From assembly GCA_942159475.1 (NCBI GenBank), contig OW804094.1:20131067-20195066 (forward strand): 64,000 nt of DNA. The letters are read 5' to 3'. Origin of the DNA: Sthenelais limicola (Eukaryota; Annelida; Polychaeta; Phyllodocida; Sigalionidae). The notes below the pieces were generated by a model that was given only the letters and a program-made list of their open reading frames with translations, did no database searches and had not been told where the DNA came from. This document shows, piece by piece, positions 1 through 10,674 of this stretch (the first letter of the stretch is position 1; each line of letters starts with the position of its first letter). The translations under genes were made by a program, and so were the position numbers.

Positions 1-498
1 GGTGGGTGGATGGGTGAAATAATTTACCCAGTCCTTGTCCAAACTGGATTTGTCCAGCACCACCCCTCTGACGGCATGAATTGTCGCCATTAGAGTTGCT
101 ATTGCATGCATCCTATATAATAAATAAAAACACAATACTGTGTTAAATATTGTTAGGACTATACCCAAGCTGGTAAGGGTGTCGGGGCTGTATAAGATGT
201 CCTGAAAATTAATTGTGCTATTCTTTAATCCTCCTTTTCCCTCTTGATCTGCTCTGATTAACTCGTTCATTGCTGTCACTAATCTGTCTCCTTTTGATAA
301 TCTGATAGTTTTGAGTCTGAAGTGTTTAGCTAAGGCTTCCGCCGTTGGAATATGGACTTTTACTGGCCTATTGTATGTTGAACTTCCCATTATATTAAAT
401 AGTGGGATTTTGAAGGCCATGGAAAATGGTAAGTTAAATCCGTATCTTATGTCAAGTTCATTCTCTGTGCACCTTGCACTTGCTTCTAACAGGAACTG
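1..498 (-). pseudogene. Envelope-like glycoprotein, C-terminal fragment (third env copy)
   Basis: The minus strand is open for about 166 codons from 498 to the window edge. It aligns over its whole length with the C-terminal half of the two env copies at 14515-10675: an ectodomain stretch starting RYGFNLPFSMAFKIPLFN, a charged helical stretch, then a membrane segment (about 180-110) followed by YRMHAIATLMA, matching YRVHKMATILA in the better copy. This is the membrane-anchored fusion subunit of an errantivirus-type retroelement. Sequence before 498 lacks the N-terminal half and the cleavage site, so this is a partial copy; its 3' end is outside the window. The homology is seen directly; function is inferred from the family. 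Confidence 0.6.
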
Positions 499-619
499 AA
501 AATAATGCAGTCATGCATTCGGTGGGGTTATGCTGTTGCCTTAGGAACATTGGATAATAAACTGGACAAGTTGTACTTATTCATTGCTAGATAGGTTACT
601 CTAGACATTATTTATTACT
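499..619. other. Short non-coding linker
   Basis: I see no coding signal between the protease remnant and the third env fragment. No reverse transcriptase or integrase lies between them, so pol is deleted here or was spliced around. Confidence 0.4.
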
Positions 620-1000
620 CTAAATAGCTGAAACTTGTTGTGCTTCTGTATTAGTGACTAAAATGGCTGATCTGTGTGATTTTGGCAATACGAGAAACGA
701 ATGCTGAAATTCAATATCATTTCCATAGAATCTAAGGGTGACTGTTTTCCTGCAAATGTGTTTCTCTCCATCTGCTGTAAAGACTTTTATATGGCCATCT
801 ATGTACTGAAACAAAAGCTGGGTTAGTTTTTAGTGCACAATAAAACTGGGGACTGATTACACAACATGAAGCGCCTGTATCAATAAGAACTGGTATTCTG
901 TACTCGCCAAACCTAACCGTCAATGCATTGTCCGAAAGCTTGTCTGTATCTGCAATTCCTTCATTGTCAGCTGCAATCGAACCTTCGTCATGCTATCCTT
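620..1000 (-). pseudogene. Retropepsin-like aspartic protease remnant
   Basis: The minus-strand translation contains VLIDTGASCCVIS, the active-site D-T-G-A-S of retroviral-type aspartic proteases, with the usual hydrophobic run before it. About 20 residues later the reading frame changes near 812-830. The second frame (814-620) continues with a protease-like beta-rich stretch ending SHRSAIL. The change of frame coincides with CTAAC followed by a pyrimidine-rich run and CAG, so it could be a splice acceptor instead of an indel. The usual ILG motif near the end is degraded. It follows a gag-like tail and precedes env, consistent with a gag-pro-(pol)-env element that has lost pol. Confidence 0.55.
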
Positions 1001-1084
1001 TCTGCTGTCTGGGGCGTTTTCCTTCGAGATGATTGTCGTATCAATATTAAATATGTATGGTAAGGTCCTCCCTATAATTTCATT

Positions 1085-1310
1085 GTCGCAGGAGCTACGC
1101 CTGTCTTTCCTGCGACTTTTTAGTTTGGGTGGTTTGATGAATTATTGGCTTTGGCTTGTGAATTGTGGGGTGATTGACTTCTGCTATTGTTCTTATAACC
1201 TCCGCGATTATAATTTGGGTTATAGTTACTACCCCTGTAACGTCCTCTGCTATTTCCATATTTGTGACCCCCCCCCCCCCCCCCCCCCCCACCAAACCAG
1301 GCATGAGTCG
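1085..1310 (-). pseudogene. Gag C-terminal tail, Asn/Arg/Gly-rich
   Basis: On the minus strand the frame reads Tyr-Gly-Asn-Ser-Arg-Gly repeats (for example YGNSRGRYRGSNYNPNYNRG) and stops near 1118, just before the protease. Such RGG/Asn-rich tails bind RNA and replace zinc knuckles in some retroelement Gag proteins. The 5' side is cut by a 23-base poly-C run, so no full gag is visible. It is assigned to gag by composition and position only. Confidence 0.4.
1268..1290. repeat. Poly-C tract (23 bases)
   Basis: This is an uninterrupted run of 23 C inside the gag-like tail. Shorter C or G runs recur at 52782-52795, 54032-54045, 54654-54667 and 59415-59432. Confidence 0.95.
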
Positions 1311-1399
1311 CCCAAATTGAAATCAGAGTTATCTATATCATTTAATAGGGGAGAATCTAACGTTCATGATGGTGAAAAAATTCTGTTTCTATGATGAAT

Positions 1400-2316
1400 A
1401 TAACCGAAGTTATGGACGAATTACTTTCAAGTTTGGGCATACTTTGAGCCCATGTATTTTTAAGCATTCAGGCATTAAAGATTTAGCAACTTTTCTGGAA
1501 GTTTACCATAGCAACCACCTAGTTATTGTTAACCGATTTGCTTGAAATTTTCAGAGTACTCATGTATTACAGTATCAAACCTGATCTAAAAATCTGATTT
1601 ACATCAGAAAAGTATATGGAATTTTATGACAGTTTTTTTTAAAAAAAAAAATAGGTAAAAAATGGAAAAAATCATTTTGTGACAATCTTGCCTGGTATTT
1701 ATTTTATAATTTACTTGTAATTTTTATGGAACACTTGTAACATTATATCCAATATTATCCAGAAGTTTTGTTCACATTGAACAAATATTCTATATTGTAT
1801 GACAGTCCACATTTTTCAGAAAATATATGAAAAATGAAAAAAATGTCATCTGAAACTGTTGCCTAGTTATCATTCTGATTTGGTAGAAATTCTTAGAGAA
1901 CCTATTACACAATGCCTAACTTTCACCCAGATTAGATCAGATTATGATGTTATCTGAGTAATAGATAATTAATGCAATTTTATTTGGGGGGAAATATAGG
2001 TAAAAGTGGAAAAAATTGCCATACCAATCTTATTTGCTTGCAATTTTAAAAGGACACTCGTAACAATAAATCCATCTTCATCTAGAAATTTTATTTACAT
2101 GAATAAGTTATTTGTTATTTCATGAAGTTCATATCACAGTTTGATATAATGTAAATAACATGACAGGGAAAATATTCCCTATCTAAAAAATAAAAATTAG
2201 AAAATCTCTCCCACATTACGTGAACATCAACATCCTTATATTGTACTTAAAGAACTATATAATTCAATTTAACTCACATCTGCTAATACTTCCTTCCATC
2301 TTCAATTACTAAAAGT
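1400..2316. other. Non-coding AT-rich stretch
   Basis: No gene is recognised. The stretch contains an A/T homopolymer run near 1637-1650 and several similar phrases (for example GGTAAAAA-TGGAAAAAAT near 1655 and 2000), suggesting an old internal duplication. Confidence 0.5.
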
Positions 2317-3544
2317 CTAAAGCTCTCTACCATGACCATGGCCACAACCACAACCACAGCCATGTTTGCTTGGTTTCTGTGGGGTTTTGATGGCTTCAAC
2401 TCTTGGTCGCTTTCCTGTTCCTAGTGTGGTGTTGGGCTCGGCCTCCGTTATAGGAGGAGGACAGACAACACCCTTCCACTTCTCTGACACAAAGTCTCTG
2501 ATGTGGCTGTTGAGATATTTTTGTCTTTGCATATCAGGTCCGGGAGGTTTCACAGGATTTGGGGCTGTTTTTACTAGATCAGGTTTTCTCACACCAGGGC
2601 CAAACAGGAGAAACTCTGTCTCTGGGCTATCAGGGTTATTCCTTGGCCAGCACTACTCCTGGTTTACTAGCCTCAAACCAGAAATGGTGGAATTTTTTAA
2701 TTCCAGGAAGATGTTTGAAGTATGGTCCAAGGTTTTGCTGCCAATCGCCATAGGATACAAGGGTTGTCCCATCTTCATTTCCAACTATCTGTGCCTGGTT
2801 GCACATAGCACTATCATTCACAACTGCACCAAACTCATTGACAGAAGAGATGGCATGGCGTCTGAAGGCCTGTTTTAGGAGTCTGAAGCACCAGTCAGGG
2901 GCAAAGTTTGTGTGTCCGGTGATCAGAAAGTTTAGAGTGATGGATTGATGAAGACCCACAGCCACTCTCCATGGAAGGTACCAGAGAACATAGCGGTTCT
3001 TGTTCTGTCCAGAGCAATTATCACAGTGCAGGTGAACATTGGTTTCCCCAAGCCCATAGTTGTCAAAGAAATAATGAAGATAAGAGATAACAGCATTTGA
3101 TCCCTTGCTGATGGTATGTGCCTTATCAATTAAGAAGTTTACTTGCTTAGGAATCCCCTCACAACAGACCCCAAACAGCCCACACTTGTGGGGAACAAGA
3201 AAATATAGAGGGCCAGGCTGCATGGGGTTACTGGGCAAGTGGACCTGTTGTGCGAAGTCAAAGCTGTAGTGTTGAGTCATAGAACGACTGCAGGGGGGTG
3301 ATTGGGTGAGATCTCTGATGTTATTGACCTGGCTAGCTTGTTTGGCCTCAGCCACCATGTTGTTATACAATGACCGGCCAAGGTGGACGACCCTCAGGTG
3401 TTCCTCCTGTTCCTGCAGACATTTGGACTTGTCCTCTTCACTCTGGTTGGCACTGCGGTATATCAGGGTGTTGTTGACTACAAGGGCATATAGGCTATAT
3501 GTCCACAAAATATTAAACAGAAATAATAATTTTAGTTCTACCAT
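2317..3544 (-). pseudogene. DUF7869-like transposon-associated protein, frameshifted
   Basis: The frame 3544-2636 encodes 302 residues with HCDNCSGQNKNRYVLWYLPW (about residues 172-191) and FLITGHTNFAPDWCFRLLKQ, hallmarks of a widespread invertebrate family I know as DUF7869, usually repetitive and transposon-associated. The acidic/Asn motif resembles a DDE/RNase-H-like core, but catalysis is unproven. After VVLAKE the frame stops. The family's continuation (DSPETEFLLFGPGV, then a basic C-terminus) resumes one base out of frame and runs to 2317, so a single-base indel near 2645-2655 breaks the gene. The ATG at 3544 lies just 5' of unrelated sequence, and the N-terminal zinc-binding half typical of the family is absent. 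Confidence 0.6.
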
Positions 3545-3806
3545 GGTTACAAGGCCCTCACAGCTGAAAAGTCGTCAAATTGGTGGAATAGGCCATGATC
3601 TAGTCTGTGGGTATTAAGGAAAAAATGTTTTTGCTGTGAAAAAATGTTTTCGCTGTTGCATGGTATATGTGGGGGATCATCTGTGCTATCCCGTCTGAAC
3701 ATCTGGATTAAGGTTGCTTGCGTTGATACATTTTTGGTAATCTTTGTCTGTTGCTTGTTTGTATCTGTAACATGTAGTGATGACATACACCATGATTAAG
3801 CAATGA
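3545..3806. other. Spacer between the DUF7869-like gene and the Arg/Ser-rich ORF
   Basis: A 79-codon minus-strand frame (3786-3547) ends three bases before the DUF7869-like ATG. It has no recognisable domain and may be a remnant of the missing N-terminal region. Confidence 0.3.
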
Positions 3807-4562
3807 TCAGAACCGGTATTCTAGAGTGCATTCAGGCATGTGATCACAGGTGGCACCCTCCACGAGGTATTCAGAGTTGTTGCAGGCCTCCTGCTCGCGC
3901 ACAAGGTCGGTGCGTTTCACCCCTCGTGGCCCATACCTGCGTCTCTTGGAGGGTGCCTGGTCTCTTTCCGTGATGGAGATGGCATCACAGAACGTAGCAG
4001 GGTCCAGAGCAGCGTCCTTGACCCGTACGTCATCAGAGGAGAGTCGGGTAGCAACCCGCCGGGTGTCACAGGGTTGCTGCTGGGGGCTTGGTAACAGACG
4101 CCGGGGACTTGGTGAGCGTCGCCGATAGCTAGGAGAGCGGGACCGTGATTGAAGGCTCCTCTCCTCGTCCCCATTGTCAGAGGACCCTGGAGGACAAGCA
4201 CCCAACAGGCCATCACCACTGTTGGCGCTAGAAGAGCGGTGAGAGACCGGCGAACGGCGACGCCAGGCCTGCAGGCTGGCGCTCCGCCGATGCAGCTCAG
4301 CACGGTCAACCGTGTGGCTCCTGCACAGATCCTCCCTACCAAATAGCTTGGGGTGAAGGGAAAAGGGTCGCCTGGTCGACCTGCTTTCGGAATCACTAGA
4401 ACCTACATAGGGCGTAGGGTCGATCCGATAGTTGCGGTCTTTTAAATCCACACTAGCCTCCTTAAAAAGACTAGCCTTAGAGTAGCCGTGCCCCTTGAAA
4501 GAAGTTTGGCCTTTAAAATTATCCATATTAGGAAGGTTAGCGGCCATTCGGTGAAGACTCAT
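3807..4562 (-). CDS. Arg/Ser-rich protein of unknown function, possible element ORF1
   Basis: This is a 251-codon frame starting MSLHRMAANL. Residues about 60-165 are rich in Ser/Arg dipeptides (SRSRSPSYRRRSPSPRR), followed by KRRRYGPRGVKRTD, which could act as a nuclear localisation signal. G+C is clearly higher than in the flanks. No conserved domain is recognised. SR-rich basic proteins of this size occur as ORF1/Gag of retroelements and as RNA-binding host proteins. The position beside a transposon-like gene on the same strand favours the former, but this is inference. Confidence 0.4.
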   Translation of the reverse strand: MSLHRMAANLPNMDNFKGQTSFKGHGYSKASLFKEASVDLKDRNYRIDPTPYVGSSDSESRSTRRPFSLHPKLFGREDLCRSHTVDRAELHRRSASLQAWRRRSPVSHRSSSANSGDGLLGACPPGSSDNGDEERSLQSRSRSPSYRRRSPSPRRLLPSPQQQPCDTRRVATRLSSDDVRVKDAALDPATFCDAISITERDQAPSKRRRYGPRGVKRTDLVREQEACNNSEYLVEGATCDHMPECTLEYRF

Positions 4563-6342
4563 TTCGTCAGAGAAATAGTTGCGGAGCAGAGTTTACTAAC
4601 ACGTGTGTACTAGTACAAGAACTTGAAGACAAGTGGACAGAACTGACAATCCCGCAGCATCTTATAGCTCACAAAAATTAATTAAACAGGATTAACCAGC
4701 TAAACAAATTGGGATACCAGACGCCATGAGCGCTGGCGATGACCAACAGAACGATCAAGGTAAATTGGCCTCTTTAGATAAATATTTTGCCAATAAGACA
4801 GCGTACTGCACCGAAAGTATAACATTAACAAAACCGTGAAAGTAACTAAATAAACACACGAGACATCGGTGGGAAAGTAGCGCAGCCCAGGGTGCAATAA
4901 CAATAACACAGTAGTGCGGCGAGAGCCAAGAACTAACAATATGGTATAAGATAGCTTTCCCGCGAGTGTCAAACATACCTAATTACCTACCCCACAAGCG
5001 GCCTATCAAGGGAAAGTAGTAACAACATAGTATCACGTAGGTGGGTAAAACTAGCGGAATCAACATCATACATTCAGGGCCCAATTAATTACAGCCTTTT
5101 TCATCCAAAGCAAACCGTCAGCTTACTCCAACAGGTGGCAATAATAAAGAGACACCGAAGAGGCGTAATTTATAAAGGCTGACAGGGAGAGTTATACAGA
5201 TTTAGAAGATCACAACTAACAATCCCAATAGCAAACCAAAAATGTATTGATGTTTTTATACAAAGGGACAGCACAAACACCTACAGGTGCGATTAGGGAC
5301 CAAAAAGAAAATTGGCCCCAGGTACATACAGCAATATACAAGATCTTATGGATAGATTAACTGACTATCATGTATCGATTCATTCCCCATAAGGAGATTA
5401 CATCTCAGAAGCTTTGAAAGATCATTTGACAGTAAACACAGGTGACACTTGTGCCCAGGTGATTTCACCGTGTCTCGCATATGTCGGTAAATCGCGGGTG
5501 CCGGCGGCGCCTGTGGCTGTTGAGGTCCGCTCGCAGCTTGTGCTGGCGGCGAGTTGTTACGTACGGGAGTAAAAAGTTGTCATTCGCCAATTCTCTCGCC
5601 GAGTTCACTAGTCTTTCAAACCTAGATGGCATCCTACGCCAGTGATATTCGTGCACAGTAATAATCCGATTGATCTTTTAGAACTCCACCAGTGATAAGT
5701 ATGGATCTGTATGAATATGGGGATTCTGCTTGATGTGATCCTTGAGTTGAGATACCGGTATATAAATATATTAAAGGTTCCAGTGCACACTAATTAATAA
5801 TCAATTAGCACTTACATGCTAATTGATAGTCCAAATGTTGTGGTTGATGATGATCGATATTTACTTAGCGATAATTGATACCCAATTATCACTTGGATGC
5901 TAATTAATAAAGAATAACTCGGAACTAGTCGGATCCTGTCTTGATCTTACGATCGACCAACGGTAACTGATCTTTATTTTCGGGTACAACATACCTGTCA
6001 GGTGTGTGCCTGATCTGCGTGCGCAGCCGTGCCCGGCTACTAGCTCTGGCGTCCCGTGGGGAGGTCCAAACCTTACGTAACACATGCTAAAGTAACAATT
6101 CTCATCAATATACCATTAACATAATGATAACCATGCCATACTTTTGCTGTCTGTTCAAATGTCACGCTAATTTTAAGTCAACTCAAAAGAGGAGGGAAAA
6201 GACCGTGTATATTTATTTTACTGTTTACCACTACATTTGGAAAAACTCATAAATCAGTGGGTTTCTTTGTTCATAGCAATGAAAAATGAAACATGAACTA
6301 ATCTTAGCTGCTATACCTGTCTACTTATTGCTAGGTGACTAT
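4563..6342. other. Long non-coding interval
   Basis: Only short frames occur here and none resembles a known protein. AT-rich palindromic phrases around 5780-5910 (AATTAG-type repeats) suggest decayed repeat DNA. Confidence 0.4.
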
Positions 6343-6549
6343 CTAGGCTTGCTGAGCTGCCTTTTCTAATGCGTCTATTACTGATAGGGCATATTTGGCC
6401 TCAGTGTCCTTTACAGCTTCGGGGATTTCCTTTCTCTGCTTCCATGGAATAGACACTTGAGTTGGCAGAGCCATGCGTTCTGTAGAATTATCTACTGCGA
6501 GGATCAATGGTCCCTGCCAGGTCAGGTTGAGGATGTAGACTGGTGCCAC
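6343..6549 (-). CDS. Short uncharacterised ORF (68 aa)
   Basis: This frame has non-random composition (LTWQGPLILAVDNSTERM, then an Ala/Glu-rich helical end ALEKAAQQA) and a stop, in an otherwise non-coding area. No domain is recognised. It could be a Gag fragment of the env-bearing element on the same strand or a stray exon. Confidence 0.25.
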   Translation of the reverse strand: MAPVYILNLTWQGPLILAVDNSTERMALPTQVSIPWKQRKEIPEAVKDTEAKYALSVIDALEKAAQQA

Positions 6550-7382
6550 ATAGAGAGAAAAAAATTTCTAGAGGCATTTTTTGTTAATGCTTGGTATACG
6601 GTGGTTTTATACTAAATTGAGGCTGCTGAGTCCGAAAATGCTGGTTACCACCCTGAAATATTGCTCTTTCCTACCACCAGGGGGCGTTTTATGTCAAATT
6701 TCGGACATTTCTTCTTATAACTTCAAGGAAATTATTCACAGCCTTATGCATGTATAAAATTATTTGTAGAAAACATCATTAGCTTTCGATTGATGTCAAC
6801 TATTTTACTATGCAATAAATATGACATTTTACATTAACTAGGGTCTATACCCGATGTCCCTGAGTTGGATCACCCTTCATCCACCTTCACCGAAACATTA
6901 AAACCAATCACATCACACAAATATTTCATGATTTTCATGCGACCTGATCATACAGATCTCATGAAACAAGACAAAACAATTCATACAAACATTTCAATAC
7001 GTCATCATAATGTCTCTTATGAAAATCTAGAAAATATAATATAGGTGCTTGGTCGTTTCCTCGACCCACTCATTGTCTTTCATCATTGTCTTTTGTAAGA
7101 TGCAACTCGAGATCTAAAACATGTGCTTGTGTCCATATCCTGTTTTCAGTCTGTGGGCAATTTCACTTTTGTCCGATTCCAGTCCTTGATACTTGATTGC
7201 CACTTATTATGATACCGAGATACTGTTACTGGTTATTACATACAAAAATATTGTATGCTGTTTTCATCCACTGGGATGTTACGTACTGTATTTATATACT
7301 GAGATTTACATACTGCTTTTATATACTGAGATTTATATACTGCTTTTATATAATGAGATTTACATACTGTCCGACGCGCACT
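6550..7382. other. Non-coding interval with a small tandem repeat at its end
   Basis: There is no gene signal. A unit of about 31 bp (TTATATACTGAGATTTACATACTGC) repeats three times at about 7285-7370. Confidence 0.5.
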
Positions 7383-7652
7383 TTAGTCTAGTTCATTGAC
7401 CGTTACTCTCCGTAGATTGCAAATTGAAACTCCCCTATTGTTTCTGACACACATGCGTTGCCTTAGCACACTGGGTTGTATTGGGTGAATTGGCAACTGA
7501 CGAGGGGGTCTAGGTGCAGGGTTTCTCATCGCCTCTCGCCTCATTAGTCGCATCCTTTCAATGTGTTGCGTGTATGGACTGTCAATTGGCCCTGTTTGTT
7601 TAAGCCAACTGGGTCTATTTTGAGGTAACTGCATCTCCGGGCGTGACATCAT
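7383..7652 (-). CDS. Pro/Arg-rich uncharacterised ORF, possible gag fragment
   Basis: An 89-codon frame starts MMSRPEMQLP and ends TVNELD. It is rich in Arg, Pro and Met (RMRLMRREAMRNPAPRPPRQ), basic, and on the same strand as the env-bearing element. No domain is seen. Base composition is higher in G+C than in the neighbours. Gag assignment is weak and positional only. Confidence 0.25.
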   Translation of the reverse strand: MMSRPEMQLPQNRPSWLKQTGPIDSPYTQHIERMRLMRREAMRNPAPRPPRQLPIHPIQPSVLRQRMCVRNNRGVSICNLRRVTVNELD

Positions 7653-9002
7653 CCCAGGCGCCGCCTCGTCACGGTGCCTTGGGTTTGGTCGCTGTGGTGT
7701 CTTATTGTTATATGAAGGTTTGCTATATTGTATATTGAATAGTTGTAGAAATACTGTATAGAAATAAGAGGTGTAAAGAATAAGACTTGAGACTTGGATC
7801 CTAAGATCTAGAATGGTATTTTATTATGGTCTTGGAATACAGGTGAGAGCTTGCTCCATGTGGCTATTGTTGATTGGAGGAATATATAATGAGCTGAGAG
7901 TGCTACCTGTGCTTCCCCTTACTACCGTATTCAAGGCAATACATTCCTGGGTCCTGCTACCTAATAGATTCTTTACATTACTTAATAATTATCATGACAC
8001 ATTACACATTACTAATTACTGTTAATTATTGATCATAAAGTCGTTACCCATTGTTACGCCATTGTTGCGTAACATGATGTAACACCACCACCACCACCCC
8101 CCCCTCTGACAGCTCTGCGACTCAACTGAGGAGTGAGCTGACGGTGGGAGAAAGGGCGTAAGCTTTCTAAAAACAAAATACTCTCTTAAAAAGAAATATC
8201 TTCTCCTGAAAATTAAATAGTTGTCCCACAGGAGCCACAGGGGATACTCATAAGAAAAGTGCATAGTTTTTTATGATTTGTAATACTAATTCTAAGACTT
8301 GACAAAGTATTGCTATCAACATTACTACTGGTGTAAGTACTTCCTTACTTCGATACCTTCATCAAATCGTAACTTCGCTATTTCTCCAGTTGCATAAGCA
8401 TAATATGACACTACATCATTGATTATATGCGTAACTACTTGTCTCTCCTAATTCATGACATTGCTTTTTGCAAAACATATCTGTCGCTTGTTTACTTATA
8501 AGTTTCCTTCTTTCTAATATAACTATTAACATAAGTCAACTGATGTGTTATACACTACCAAAATAAGATGTTACCGCCTGCCCTTATCTATTACGTTCGG
8601 CAGTTTTTATTCCCTTTTTCTCCATTCGCCGTTCTTGTAAAGTATATGCTACAGGCCTTGGTGTTATTAAGATATTACATGGTTAACACTTTCATTGGTC
8701 CAAAGCTCCAATACTTTGCACTTTTTAACACTCCTAGGATCGACCAATAGCATTGTTATTTTTCTTAGGTATTTACTTAATCATCTCCATCAATCAGCGA
8801 TGGAGCGTCCACGCGGTCTTATCAACATACAGTCTCTTGTTCAGCTTCTTCTTTCCTCCTTTATCTCCTTTTGCCAGCAATGACTGTCACTATTTCACTT
8901 TATATCTTGCCACATTTTGTTGAATCATCTTTTATTATGCATTATTTTAGTCCATATTTGTATGGCAACTGTCAGTTTTTTCTCGTGGTATATTGAATGT
9001 TC
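7653..9002. other. Non-coding interval
   Basis: The sequence is AT-rich with a CCA/C run at about 8083-8104. No protein-like frame is recognised on either strand. Confidence 0.4.
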
Positions 9003-9362
9003 CTAATCAATCTCGTCCAGTGAGCCACCTCTGCCACTACCAAATCGCAGTGACTCATAGGATGGTGGGCCTCTGGACGAGTTTGGAGACCTGAAGAGGG
9101 AGTCCGGCGTCCTGTTGGCAAATGGTGGGGTCTGTGGACGCCATGATGGTTCACCAGACCTATTGGTGTCTCGCCTACGTAGTCTCACAATCCTGGAAGC
9201 TATCTGACGATAGAACTCTGTTCTATCATGACCCGTCAACATCTGTGTCTGGGTGTTTCTTGGGTCATTACCTCTTGATCTGTTATTACGACGGCGAGTT
9301 CGTCCCTCTAATTGCTCCATCGCCACCGTTTGAGTTGTTCCCCGACAGTCACAGTTCCTCAA
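9003..9362 (-). CDS. Putative Gag N-terminal segment with PPxY motif
   Basis: A 119-codon frame begins about 20 bases downstream of a primer-binding-site-like sequence, where retroelement gag genes start. It is strongly basic (RTRRRNNRSRGND, RIVRLRRRD) and contains GPPSYESL at about residues 98-105, a PPxY sequence of the kind that recruits Nedd4-type ligases as a late domain in retroviral Gag. It stops early (EID), so only an N-terminal or matrix-like part remains. Family assignment rests on position and motif, not on domain similarity. Confidence 0.4.
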   Translation of the reverse strand: MRNCDCRGTTQTVAMEQLEGRTRRRNNRSRGNDPRNTQTQMLTGHDRTEFYRQIASRIVRLRRRDTNRSGEPSWRPQTPPFANRTPDSLFRSPNSSRGPPSYESLRFGSGRGGSLDEID

Positions 9363-9382
9363 CTTCCTGCACCTCGCAAAAA

Positions 9383-9393
9383 GTCGGGCGCCA
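9383..9393 (-). promoter_or_regulatory. Candidate tRNA primer-binding site
   Basis: The minus strand reads TGGCGCCCGAC. The first ten bases equal the start of lysine-tRNA primer-binding sites, and a gag-like ORF follows at once. If real, the LTR ends at 9394 and lies at higher coordinates. Confidence 0.4.
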
Positions 9394-10233
9394 ATCGCGG
9401 ATGCCTCCTCTATATTTCATGATCACCGATACAGGAAAGAAAAGTAACATGACATAATTAGTTATCATCCTGTAGTTATCTTTACAAACCATAAGGCATG
9501 AATCTACCTCTTGGTTATATTAAATATTAGTGTCTCTCCCGTCACTGTCGTCTGCCCATTCGTCTTTCTTTTTTGTAATCATCTATAGATGATATACTCG
9601 ATGATGACCATTCCTTGTTTTCTGGCATCTACAGCTTGGCATCCTACAAGAAAACATCACCATTCACCAATACAAGGGTGCCATTTATGTCTTTGCCAAA
9701 ATTGTTTCTAATTGAGTTTTTCCCCGATTTACAATTGTGCAAACCTACATACAACGTTATTCTTTTTATTTTCAAACAATTCCCTTATCTAGGTTCATAC
9801 ACTAGTCTTATATTCTACCCTATCTTCATTTTCTACCCCTGTATTGTAAAGTAGAGCTGATCTCTCGCACGAATTCATGCCATAGAAATGTGTAGTATCA
9901 ATTTTTCACGCCAGCTGGCGCCACCTTTGGCCTTCTATTCTGCCTTGTTTTACTGATACGCAATTCCTCTAGTGCTTTCATTCATACAGTTCTCTCTATA
10001 CATTATAGTTACTGCTTCAGCCCACGGTACCTAATTTTGCACTAATATATGTAATTAGCCATTCCTACTATTTTGTCACTCCTGGTCAATTATATTATTC
10101 ATCAATTTTAAGTGTGTCTTTATCTGTAATTCTTTGTCTTGTACCGTGTGCTCATTACTATTATAGTGAGATTTTATACAAAGAAAACCGCTACTTCATG
10201 TTGTTCATGCAACGAAAATAACTTCATTTGCAC
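9394..10233 (-). other. Candidate LTR region between env tail and primer-binding site
   Basis: These 840 bases lie between the envelope reading frame and the primer-binding site. There are no long ORFs and an AATAAA occurs on the minus strand near 9763. No second copy is visible in the window for comparison, and the inner edge does not end in CA, so the call is tentative. Confidence 0.25.
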
Positions 10234-10674
10234 TCACATTGCTGCACTAGAGGCATCCATACCTTTTACCCATGGTACATTGATGGGTCTTCCTCTCGAT
10301 GGCATGATCACCAATACATAATATGCATTGACGTCTCTTGCCACCGCTTTTTCCAGGACATCTTTGTGGAGGAAACTGACCCTCAACACAGTTGGCAGAT
10401 CTACTTCCTTCCGGATGGTGTTCACTGTAATCGTCAATGGGGCCGACCAAGTCATTTGCAATTTCATGGAAGTGCAGCAATGCATACTACTAACTTTTCT
10501 TAAAGTGAGACGGGGGGCAGGCACCGAGCACACTATCCCTGATGGCTCATAGGGCAGTTGCGTCAGGTGGATTGTTGAAACAATTCCTTCCGCGTGGATT
10601 CTTAATAGCACCCATGGAGCGGAGTCATCCTCCCCCATAGCAGAGCAATGCCTACAGCACCATATCTTTGGTAC
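10234..10674 (-). CDS. Extension after the second envelope copy, function unknown
   Basis: The reading frame of the second env copy continues for about 147 codons after its Ile-Cys-Ala-Arg tail, beginning VPKIWCCRHCSAMGEDDSAP. The stretch is beta-rich by eye (LRIHAEGIVSTIHLTQLPYE) and has no recognised domain. It ends at GCAATGTGAGTG, which could be a splice donor. It could be a fused exon, the remains of another ORF, or read-through into the 3' region of the element. Confidence 0.3.
   Translation of the reverse strand, partial: VPKIWCCRHCSAMGEDDSAPWVLLRIHAEGIVSTIHLTQLPYEPSGIVCSVPAPRLTLRKVSSMHCCTSMKLQMTWSAPLTITVNTIRKEVDLPTVLRVSFLHKDVLEKAVARDVNAYYVLVIMPSRGRPINVPWVKGMDASSAAM

Noticed and set aside
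990..1394. Plus-strand frame with a Pro run
   Set aside because: It is the antisense of the gag-like tail, and the Pro run comes from the poly-C tract.
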